A stretch of DNA of 25,220 nt, taken from positions 1 through 25,220 of the forward strand of contig MLAK01001196.1 of NCBI GenBank assembly GCA_001839685.1. The letters are read 5' to 3'. Source of the stretch: Tritrichomonas foetus. Taxonomy: Eukaryota; Parabasalia; Tritrichomonadida; Tritrichomonadidae. The notes beneath the pieces were generated by a model that searched no databases, was not told where the DNA came from, and saw only the letters and a list, made by a program, of their open reading frames with translations. Below are positions 17,433-25,220 of this stretch, piece after piece (position 1 is the first letter of the stretch; every line of letters starts with the position of its first letter). Both the position numbers and the translations under genes were made by a program.

Positions 17433-20400
17433 TCACCAAAATGGTGCCCATCCATAATACATTTGTGCCAAATTCATTTCGCTTGTTGCCGCTTCAATGA
17501 GTTTTCCAACTTGGTCATGTGGGCTCAGAGATACATTTTTATCAAATTCTCGACCATTTAATTTATCTGCAACACGATCGATTGCTTTCTTCATTAATGA
17601 ACCTTTCATTTCTCCCTCCTCAGGTTGTCCAGCTGCATTTCTGTACCAAATTGTATCAGTTATTGGATCCTGAATGAAAATATCAAGAAATGCAAGTAGA
17701 GTTTCTTTGTTTCGACGCATAAGTGCCATGACATATTCCGCAGTCATTTCAAAAATGCCGTGAATTCCAGAAGCTCCAAGAGCGCGTACGAGCATTCTAG
17801 TTAAACGAAATGGAACAGTTTCATGAACAAATGTTCGAAGATTGGCTTTTTCAAAAACATCTGAAAAGTCAATATGTACAACATTTCCGGTACCTTTCAT
17901 AACAAGAATGTTTGAAGGATGACGATCACCAATTCCAATTATATGTCCAACAATTGACATAAGTCCGTTTGAACGAGCAAAGTTTGTCGTTTGACCAAGC
18001 CAAAGTTCAGTATTTGGTGATCTAAGCCACATTGATTCTCTAATGTCATCATCAGGTGCTAATTTACATAATTCTAAATGTAATTCAAGTTTTTGTAATG
18101 TAGTTAATTTTAATGTTGTATCTCGATCACATCCAAATGAAGATTCGTCACCAACATAATTCCGAAGTAGAATTTGTTCGCAGTTTATTTGCTCAACACC
18201 CATGATTCTTCTGTGCCACTGAATCATTGAATAAATTGTTTCTCCTCCTTCGGCCCAAGCAATTAAGCCTGCATTGGGTGCTAATGGAACAATAGGTACT
18301 TGCTTTATATGTAAGTGTCTTTCAGCACCAAACTTATCATCATGGAGAATACTGTTTGTTAGTGAGAAAAGTTGCATTACACGTAAATCCAAACGAAGAT
18401 CTTCACGACCTTTTAATAGATATTTATAGTTACGATGATCAGAACCAACAATTCGTAATTTTCGGGGTCGTTTTTGTGATGGTATTAATTTCATTACGTG
18501 ACAAATTGAATCAATTGTAACTGGTTCTTTATCAACACTATAGAAGCCAGGAACAGCTAATGAAAATGGAGTTGAGTTACACAAATCTATTCCCATTTCT
18601 GTAATATCAATTGTAGAAATTGATTCAAGTTTCATAAGTAAAAATGCTTTAATTGTTACAGCTTTATTTGATAAACTTTGGGAATCAGAAGCTGTTGTTT
18701 TGGTGAGCATGTTGTTATCAATTTTGCTTTTAATATTTCTTAGTTTTTGATCTTGAAAGATTGTTTTAATAAAAGCTGTATGTTCGAGATTCATAATTCT
18801 TTGTATCTCGGCAAAAACTTCAACCATTTGATGAATTGGTGCATCTGATTCATGTAAATTAATAACTTTTTCAAGTAACTCGATGACCATTTCTACATCA
18901 GTGACTGCAACTTGAAGCATTCCATTTGCAAATAATTCAGCATCTCTCATAATTTCATTATGCTCTTGTCCAATCTTTTCAATGAAATTTAACAAAACTT
19001 TTGAAGACGTGGGTGTTCGTTTTACCAGACAGAGAGGCATAGCTAGTGCTTGAAAATGATGCTCAGCAAATATACTAACAATATTAAAAACTATTTCACG
19101 AACAGCTTTGTTTGGATGATCAAATTGAACCATTAATTGAGGAATAATTTGAATCACTGACGAAGGAGAAAGTGAAATAATATTACTTGCTGCGGCTTCA
19201 AAATCATTCAAATTTTCAGCATAAGTAAAGAATAGTGCGCATAATTGACATAAAAAGTGAAGAGATGGACGTGTCAATTTTACAAGCATTGCAAATCCTT
19301 TCATTGCATTTGATGCATATGCTGCACAACTCTCATTAATTTTTCCATTTTCAGGTGGCTGAGCACAACCAAGATTGAAATAAGCCCAATGCTTCCAAGC
19401 ACGAATTCGATTTGGCTGAACTTCTAAAACTTCATTAATTAAAGGAATAATATCAGGCGAAATTGGGCAACGACTAACATAAGCACAAATTGCATCATAG
19501 TAAACAGGGCTTTTTGTTTGGAATTTTGATAATCGTTCAATAATTGTTGTAAAATCAGAAAGATTTTTAGTAATCCCTCTATCAAATCTGAATTTAGCTC
19601 TCATTAGATTCACTCTTTCATCGTTATTGTAGTTACTCCCATCAAAAAGTCTCTTAAAGCTATTATCGAATAGAGTCCACTCTTTTTGTCTTCTCAAAGC
19701 ATCAACAAAGCTTAAATGGATCTTAAAAAGTTGTTCATTTGAGCATTGAAGCATTTCCCTTACTTGGTAAACATTTCGTAATTGAGTTGCATCTCTTTTA
19801 ACATAATCAGCTTTAGCATTCCAGATATCAATGACTTCATCTGCAGTTTTAATACCTCTTCTTTGATCAATGACATCATTTAACTCATCTAGCATCATTG
19901 CATAACAAATTGTTGGAATTGCAGGTTCATAACTTCCTGTAGAAAAAGGAGACATGTCACGACAAGTTAAAGACATTCCACGATCAGTCCACAAGCGTGC
20001 ATCTTTTAAGTTTCCCTGATCAATTGCAATAATTGCTCTCCACATACAAGTCATTGGGTCATCTGTGCGAATAGCTCGAAGGAATCTCGTGGCATTGCCA
20101 CCTGTGTTTCTTACAGCTGCTGCAAAAATCATTGCAACTTTTGGTTGTGTATCATGCGAATATGAAGAAAAGTCATCAACACATTTTTCTATTTTATCCC
20201 AATCTTCAAGATGCATTGAACATTTCAAAAATCCTGCAATGTAAGATTCACTGTTTGGATTTTCTTTCATTTTCTTTTCATAAACATCTCGTGCCTGGGA
20301 CCACATTGAAAGCGCTTCTAAAAGTTCGCAATTAGAATCAGCTGCAACTGCAATATTTAATAGTCCGAGGGCTGCTTCTTTTCGTTTTAGGAGGGAATTA

Positions 20401-23400
20401 ATTCGAAGCAAATGTGATGTTGGTTCAATTGATGTAGACAAAGCTTTCTCAAAGAATCGAACAGCACGAAAATAACTGTTGCATCTTTCTGCAACTTTTC
20501 CACTAATAAATGGATCTCTAAATAAGGCAAAATTAGCTCTATCCATTGCATCGCAAGCTGAAACAATTGCTGAAAGTACCTCAGGTGGTGCTGACTGTAT
20601 ATGAACAATGCCATTCAAGTAATTCGACAATAAACTTCTCTCTTCAGGCTTGGCTGTATCCCAAACAGAGACTACAATGTAAGGGAACAGTGAAACTTCG
20701 AAATCTGGTGAAGCTCGCAATAATGGATGACTTGCTCTAATGGCTGGAGATTGGCTACAAAGTACAAGATCTTGAGAAAGTTGAAGTAACCATGAAGACC
20801 AATCATTTCCCATAACAGAGACATTTTTCCTGCGGTGTGAAAGAATTTGTGAAAGGGGAATACTTGTGACAGGTGGTTTTAATAAAGCCTGGTGATAATC
20901 TGGAACAGGTTCGAATTGTTGAAGAAATGATGCTTTTGCTTCTGGATCTAAATTTGTATTTCCTTCGCTTGGATTTTTACCAATACTATTTAATTTATTG
21001 CTTGGACTGGAATTGAAAGTCATGCTGTTAGAAATTCTTGAGATGCCTCCTAAATTACTATCAGTTATATAATTATCATCAAAGTTAAAACTATTATTAT
21101 TATGGACAGATTTCTGATTTCTACTTAATTCAATATTATTCATATTATTTGCAATTTTATCATCATAATTGATATTATTAGTATTGTTGCTATTATTGTT
21201 AGTGGTTGTGTTCATATTATTAGTTGTTGATGATGAACTAAGTGCACTAAGACTGCTGTTACTGTGTGATGTAATGCTTCCAATACTACTTGAAGTTGAG
21301 ATGGTTGGTGGCATTTGTTTAATTGTTTCAAGCATTTGTGAGATTTCACAATCGATTGGAAGATTGTTGATTATTTGTGGGAATCGTAAAATTACAAGAC
21401 GAATTAAATTGGCTGCCGTATCTTTTAATGATGAATTTTCCTTGATTAAATGTAAAGCAAGTCTCAAAGATGGAATAGCGAGATGAATTGCCGGACTATT
21501 TCTTAAAACTTGGCATAAGAAATGAATTGGATGACTTGTTTGAATTTTCCGTTTCTTTATAATATTGTGTAAAATGTCAAAATAAATCAAACTTGATCCA
21601 CCTGCAAAAATAACAATTAATGTTAATGACAAAAGAAGGGTGTCCTCTGTATCTTGATTAATTTCATTGTCTTGATCTGATAGAATTGATACAATTCTTG
21701 AAAATGTTTGTGAACCATACGGTGAAAAATTGGATTTCAATGCATAAATTAGAGCATTTAACAGCTTAATAGCTTCTGTCTCAGGATTTGAAACTAGAAA
21801 AGGAAAAACCATGTCATATAAAGTTTGAGTATATGGTAAAATTTCAATATCAACAACAAGAACAATGGTTTTGAAAAAGTGGAATAGTTCACTTGGTGAT
21901 ATTGGTGAAGCTTCATAATTTGACTGATTTAACATAGTAGAAAAAATATTAACAACATCCTTTAAAAATACTAAACATTTAATCGGATCACTTTGGAAAA
22001 TATAACTCACAGCATTTGTTAATACGGAAATATCATGCGTTTTTATATTATCTTTCAATTGCCTTAAAATATATTTCATAACGAATTTTAAAAATGATGA
22101 ATCACGTTTTGCTCGATCATATAAAGGATAAGTGTCTTCTAAAACTTTTTGTGAATGTGGTGTATGGAATTCATAAGGGTCTAAAGTGCCAATTGATCCG
22201 AATAATCTTAACATTTCATTATTCACCCTAGAATCAGTGGATGTCCGCATAAATTGAAATAGTTGGAGATGAATTTTGACAATTTCTTTACTTTCTAGTA
22301 ATTTCATAATTTGGAATCTTCTGAAAAAGCTTCTTAAAGTTTTGGCTGCAGTAATTTGTAACTTTTTCTGTTTTGATTGAATTAATAGATTAATTATTGC
22401 ATTTATTGAATCATGAACTAAATTTAATTCGCAATTATCAGCATTGGTTAAGGCACTTAAACTTTCTAAAGCAAAAACTCGAATTTTACAATCATATTTC
22501 TCATCTTTTAATTCTGTTATTCGATTTATTATATTTTGGGTTTGATTTACACGTGAATTTAAAACATTTAATAAAAATTTAATTAATCTCAAAGCGTGAG
22601 AAATGACAAAATCGCCACTGCTTGATATAAGTGATGGAAGAAGTTGCATGAACTTTTTCTGGTCTGACTTCGCTGGAATTTGGAAATATAAGTCAGGAAA
22701 TTGATGAAGCTGATTGTGAAAGAAGTTTAGAGTTGATAAAGGTGAAATTAAACGAATTCTACTAATTAAATCTAAAGCAACTAATCGAACTTTCCTATTA
22801 TCATCTTCATATAATTCCTGAATGATAAAAAATTGTGCAGGTGAAATAAGTAATGGCAAAAGTTTATCATCAATTGAATTTAAAAATGCAATTTTTACAG
22901 AAGCACTATCATTTTGAACTTCAAACAGTAAAGAAAATAATTTTTGTTGTTGTTCGTCTTCTTTAAAACGTTGAATTATTGAAGTAAGAGCAGGAATTGA
23001 AGCAATGTGGTATTCTTCAGACTTATTCACGAAACAATCAAAAGCCATCTCCCAGTAATTTTTTAAAGGAAACTGAGGCAAAAATGAAATATTTGCGAGA
23101 AAAGATAAAGAAAAAGTTGTTGAATCATCAATTTTGGGTGTGAAAATATGAATTAATTTAAAAACATCTGATGAATAAGCATGTGCAAAAGAAATAGCAG
23201 CATCTACTAAATATGAACTAATTTTTGCTTCTTTCATTGCGCCTAAAACAAATTGACGATCAACAATATCTGGTCGATTTTGAATAATTGAATTAATTAA
23301 ACAGAAAAAACAATTAGAGGAAATTCGTGCAAGTGAAAAACATATATCATTCAAATAAGGACAAAAAGTGTCAGGCAAATATTTGACAATTCTACTAACT

Positions 23401-24344
23401 TTTAAGCAATTATCTAATTTGTGATATTTGATATTCTTGTTGCAGAAAATGGTATATATTCTATCTTTATATTTCACAATTTCTACATTTAATTGTTCGC
23501 AAAGATCAATAAGAACTTCGAAATAATCATCAACTGAATGATTTTTGAGAAAAAAATAATATGCGCCAATTAAATTTTCAGCTCTTTCTTCACAAACATT
23601 TCGATTATTTCTAAGAAGAGATGAAAGAAGCATAAAAACACCTTTTGCTGCACTGTCTTCAATTTCTGTTGACAGCAAATAGGTCAAATGTGATATTAAA
23701 TTTGATGCAGTTTCGTTTGCAGTCGGATCGTTGTTAAAACGTATTTCACTGAGCCTAACTGCAATTTCTTGCGCCCGGTTATCAGGGAAAACAATGGCGC
23801 CCCTCACAAAATCGTCGATTTCCGACGAATATCTCTGAAAAAAATTAGAATCGAGTGAGCAGAGATAGTAATAAATAAAAAGTGACGACAAAACTGCGGA
23901 CGATGAAGACCGCACTGAAAACCAGGATCGACAGCGATCGATTATATGGGGAATTATTGGTGACAGCGATAATTTAGCAATTCGTTTGAATAAGTAGGCA
24001 ATACCCTCAATAACTGACGTGCTATCAATGACTTCAAGCGGGAGGAGCTTTTCGAGAGTCTGTCCCAAACTTTGAAGCTTTTCTTGATCTTCGACGATAT
24101 CTATAAAGAAAGCAAACCCTGAAATTGCTGAAAGCCGATGTTCAGTTAATCTCGAGTGAAGTTTTTCTTGCGACCACCGAAAAAGTTCCCGTGAAAAAAG
24201 GATTTTTATCGAATCTGGCGAGTTTTGGAAGATATTGGATAGGAGCCTTTTCGAACGACGTCTTGCTTCGGAAAATAAAGAGATGCACTTAATTTCGTCG
24301 ACAAGCTGATCGAAGTGCAATTGATTCGAGTCGTTTTGTTGCAT
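17433..24344 (-). CDS. TOR: TOR kinase (PIKK family serine/threonine kinase)
   Basis: 2,303 residues from ATG 24344; the frame is open a little further upstream but has no ATG. Residues 1 to ~1000 are HEAT-like repeats, ~1000-1120 an Asn/Ser-rich linker, ~1180-1720 the FAT domain, ~1790-1880 an FRB-like segment, ~1960-2250 the kinase, and the last ~33 the FATC ending GWAPFW. The kinase keeps LLKGREDLR (K1978), GIGDRHPSN (D2140, H2142, N2145), and VPFRLTRM after the activation loop. The metal-binding motif is HIDFSD (D2159) instead of HIDFGD, and LRQDER is LRLDLR. TOR is the central growth and nutrient kinase acting in TORC1/TORC2. The FRB region lacks the tryptophans used for FKBP-rapamycin binding. 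Overall order and the terminal FATC identify TOR rather than ATM, ATR or SMG1. Confidence 0.95.
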   Translation of the reverse strand: MQQNDSNQLHFDQLVDEIKCISLFSEARRRSKRLLSNIFQNSPDSIKILFSRELFRWSQEKLHSRLTEHRLSAISGFAFFIDIVEDQEKLQSLGQTLEKLLPLEVIDSTSVIEGIAYLFKRIAKLSLSPIIPHIIDRCRSWFSVRSSSSAVLSSLFIYYYLCSLDSNFFQRYSSEIDDFVRGAIVFPDNRAQEIAVRLSEIRFNNDPTANETASNLISHLTYLLSTEIEDSAAKGVFMLLSSLLRNNRNVCEERAENLIGAYYFFLKNHSVDDYFEVLIDLCEQLNVEIVKYKDRIYTIFCNKNIKYHKLDNCLKVSRIVKYLPDTFCPYLNDICFSLARISSNCFFCLINSIIQNRPDIVDRQFVLGAMKEAKISSYLVDAAISFAHAYSSDVFKLIHIFTPKIDDSTTFSLSFLANISFLPQFPLKNYWEMAFDCFVNKSEEYHIASIPALTSIIQRFKEDEQQQKLFSLLFEVQNDSASVKIAFLNSIDDKLLPLLISPAQFFIIQELYEDDNRKVRLVALDLISRIRLISPLSTLNFFHNQLHQFPDLYFQIPAKSDQKKFMQLLPSLISSSGDFVISHALRLIKFLLNVLNSRVNQTQNIINRITELKDEKYDCKIRVFALESLSALTNADNCELNLVHDSINAIINLLIQSKQKKLQITAAKTLRSFFRRFQIMKLLESKEIVKIHLQLFQFMRTSTDSRVNNEMLRLFGSIGTLDPYEFHTPHSQKVLEDTYPLYDRAKRDSSFLKFVMKYILRQLKDNIKTHDISVLTNAVSYIFQSDPIKCLVFLKDVVNIFSTMLNQSNYEASPISPSELFHFFKTIVLVVDIEILPYTQTLYDMVFPFLVSNPETEAIKLLNALIYALKSNFSPYGSQTFSRIVSILSDQDNEINQDTEDTLLLSLTLIVIFAGGSSLIYFDILHNIIKKRKIQTSHPIHFLCQVLRNSPAIHLAIPSLRLALHLIKENSSLKDTAANLIRLVILRFPQIINNLPIDCEISQMLETIKQMPPTISTSSSIGSITSHSNSSLSALSSSSTTNNMNTTTNNNSNNTNNINYDDKIANNMNNIELSRNQKSVHNNNSFNFDDNYITDSNLGGISRISNSMTFNSSPSNKLNSIGKNPSEGNTNLDPEAKASFLQQFEPVPDYHQALLKPPVTSIPLSQILSHRRKNVSVMGNDWSSWLLQLSQDLVLCSQSPAIRASHPLLRASPDFEVSLFPYIVVSVWDTAKPEERSLLSNYLNGIVHIQSAPPEVLSAIVSACDAMDRANFALFRDPFISGKVAERCNSYFRAVRFFEKALSTSIEPTSHLLRINSLLKRKEAALGLLNIAVAADSNCELLEALSMWSQARDVYEKKMKENPNSESYIAGFLKCSMHLEDWDKIEKCVDDFSSYSHDTQPKVAMIFAAAVRNTGGNATRFLRAIRTDDPMTCMWRAIIAIDQGNLKDARLWTDRGMSLTCRDMSPFSTGSYEPAIPTICYAMMLDELNDVIDQRRGIKTADEVIDIWNAKADYVKRDATQLRNVYQVREMLQCSNEQLFKIHLSFVDALRRQKEWTLFDNSFKRLFDGSNYNNDERVNLMRAKFRFDRGITKNLSDFTTIIERLSKFQTKSPVYYDAICAYVSRCPISPDIIPLINEVLEVQPNRIRAWKHWAYFNLGCAQPPENGKINESCAAYASNAMKGFAMLVKLTRPSLHFLCQLCALFFTYAENLNDFEAAASNIISLSPSSVIQIIPQLMVQFDHPNKAVREIVFNIVSIFAEHHFQALAMPLCLVKRTPTSSKVLLNFIEKIGQEHNEIMRDAELFANGMLQVAVTDVEMVIELLEKVINLHESDAPIHQMVEVFAEIQRIMNLEHTAFIKTIFQDQKLRNIKSKIDNNMLTKTTASDSQSLSNKAVTIKAFLLMKLESISTIDITEMGIDLCNSTPFSLAVPGFYSVDKEPVTIDSICHVMKLIPSQKRPRKLRIVGSDHRNYKYLLKGREDLRLDLRVMQLFSLTNSILHDDKFGAERHLHIKQVPIVPLAPNAGLIAWAEGGETIYSMIQWHRRIMGVEQINCEQILLRNYVGDESSFGCDRDTTLKLTTLQKLELHLELCKLAPDDDIRESMWLRSPNTELWLGQTTNFARSNGLMSIVGHIIGIGDRHPSNILVMKGTGNVVHIDFSDVFEKANLRTFVHETVPFRLTRMLVRALGASGIHGIFEMTAEYVMALMRRNKETLLAFLDIFIQDPITDTIWYRNAAGQPEEGEMKGSLMKKAIDRVADKLNGREFDKNVSLSPHDQVGKLIEAATSEMNLAQMYYGWAPFW
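20980..21330 (-). repeat. Asn/Ser-rich low-complexity insert of TOR
   Basis: Inside the TOR gene, codons ~1005-1121 are dominated by AAT/AAC and TCA/AGT codons, giving runs such as NNNSNNTNNINY. The DNA is a degenerate ATT/GTT trinucleotide tract on the + strand. It separates the HEAT and FAT regions and is probably a disordered linker whose length may vary between strains. Confidence 0.7.
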
Positions 24345-24369
24345 CTCATAAATTTGGGGCTTTGGGAAT

Positions 24370-24374
24370 TGTGA
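24370..24374 (-). promoter_or_regulatory. Initiator-like TCACA of TOR gene
   Basis: TCACA on the minus strand with A+1 at 24372 gives a 28-base leader to ATG 24344. An upstream out-of-frame ATG at 24393 would lie outside such a transcript. Confidence 0.4.
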
Positions 24375-24429
24375 GAAAGCGAAAATGGTACATATAGTTT
24401 TTGACAAAAAATAAAGATTTTCGTATTAT

Positions 24430-24832
24430 TGAAAAGTTATAGGATTGTTTTTAAAAAGTCGGAGTTTCAATTAAAAGTTTTTAAAAGAATTCGAGAAATC
24501 GATACAATTTCTAAAATGAAAGATAATTGAAAAAGATATTAGCACGTATTTAAATTTTGTGAACAATCACAAATTTTGACAAAAGAAGATTGTGCATTGA
24601 GAATTAATGATCTTACATTTGGATTTAATAGGGAATTTGGAGGAAATGGAGAAAAAGAAAAAAATGAATCAATAAATTATTTGATGTAAAACTTCATATT
24701 CTCGGTATTTTTATTATTAAAAAGTTCACATGTCAATCCAAAGAAATTGGAATGATCAATAAACATTGGATCTTTGAATTTTTGAATCTATCGTTTTATA
24801 TTGAGAAATCCATATCACATCACTCAAATTAA
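24430..24832 (+). pseudogene. Decayed protein-like frames downstream of TOR start
   Basis: One + strand frame reads from about 24430, crosses a TGA (about 24526) and a TAG (24540-24542), and stays open for 48 codons to TAA 24687, including TKEDCALRINDLTFGFNREF. A shifted frame overlaps it, open from 24668 for 54 codons to TAA 24830, with KEIGMINKHWIFEFLNLSFY. Together they resemble a gene 3' part broken by two stops and one frameshift. No family is recognised; the AT bias makes part of the openness uninformative. Confidence 0.3.
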
Positions 24833-25170
24833 TCAATAATTATCGATAATATTCCTTGCTCTGAGTAATTCTTTTTAACAATTCTTAAAACACATTTTCT
24901 TATAAGTTATTAGTATATCAGTTTGTTTCAAGTGAGTAATATTTCCAGGATTGTAATTCTGATATCGCATCAAATTCTTTGCTATTTCAAATTAATCAGG
25001 ATTTCATACTGTTTATTTTTCAAATTATTTATACCATTTTGTTTATATCTCTACCACTCGCGTGATATTATGAAAGTGAGATATAAAAAATTGATACAGT
25101 TATCATCGGTGACTTGTGATATTCTGACTATGTCATTTCATTTTGATAAAGATTACAACCAATTATATTA
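24833..25170. other. AT-rich intergenic stretch
   Basis: No supported gene. An 82-codon + strand frame here begins with TTG and encodes only Ile/Leu/Phe/Tyr-rich sequence typical of AT-rich non-coding DNA. Confidence 0.45.
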
Positions 25171-25220
25171 GAAGAAACAATAAAAGAAGAAGAAACAATC
25201 AAAGAAGAAGAAATAATCAA
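25171..25220 (+). repeat. 18-bp tandem repeat, truncated by window edge
   Basis: Units AAAGAAGAAGAAACAATC at 25183-25200 and 25201-25218 (one base different), preceded by a 12-base partial unit at 25171. Read in frame it encodes IKEEET/IKEEEI repeats, so it may be the start of an acidic repeat region or a gene beyond the window. The unit length is a multiple of three. Confidence 0.75.

Noticed and set aside
24345..24407. 21-codon N-terminal extension of TOR from a TTG codon
   Set aside because: Nuclear genes of this group start with ATG; no in-frame ATG or convincing intron supports the extension.
24923..25171. 82-codon + strand frame near the right edge
   Set aside because: It starts with TTG and is nearly all Ile/Leu/Phe/Tyr/Ser, as expected from non-coding AT-rich DNA.
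1..25220. tRNA, rRNA, CRISPR or intact transposon
   Set aside because: No T-arm-like GTTCRA context with matching stems, no spaced direct-repeat array, and no transposase or reverse transcriptase motifs were found on either strand by eye.

Overview
The window looks like nuclear DNA of a parabasalid (trichomonad) protist, most probably Tritrichomonas foetus or a close relative. The DNA is very AT-rich, and long genes run without interruption (up to about 2,300 codons). Coding starts often lie 6-30 bases after a TCA(C/T)(A/T) initiator-like element, several stop codons are embedded in a TAAA poly(A)-type signal, and a splice donor of the trichomonad GTAYGT type is present. The species call is inference. 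There is no operon structure; each gene stands alone.

Layout. 1-905: weakly coding-like, broken reading frames on the minus strand, including an open segment running off the left edge. 1244-4234 (-): large CNH/clathrin-repeat-like protein, probably a VPS39/TGFBRAP1-type HOPS/CORVET subunit. 4489-6402 (+): divergent helical protein of unknown function. The 254-bp divergent promoter between these two contains two clear dyads. 6527-6898 (-): small charged protein. 7251-8682 (-): PP2A B56-type regulatory subunit, whose real start requires removing a 25-nt intron. 9101-11283: about 2 kb with no intact gene, but with a chain of short protein-like frames on the minus strand. 11284-13767 (-): CARMIL-like PH + leucine-rich-repeat protein. 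14259-14735 (+): small unknown protein. 15058-17031 (+): DEDDy 3'-5' exonuclease fused to five C2H2 zinc fingers. 17433-24344 (-): complete TOR kinase (HEAT-FAT-FRB-like-kinase-FATC). 24430-25220 (+): possible decayed coding sequence, then an 18-bp tandem repeat at the right edge.

Function. Several genes concern growth signalling and membrane traffic (TOR, PP2A B56, VPS39-like), but nothing indicates that they are co-regulated. The most notable points are the ultra-short intron in the B56 gene, the exonuclease-zinc-finger fusion, the DFG-to-DFS change and degenerate rapamycin-binding region in TOR, and the gene relics (or intron-split small genes) in the apparent intergenic DNA. No CRISPR array, tRNA, rRNA or intact mobile element was seen.
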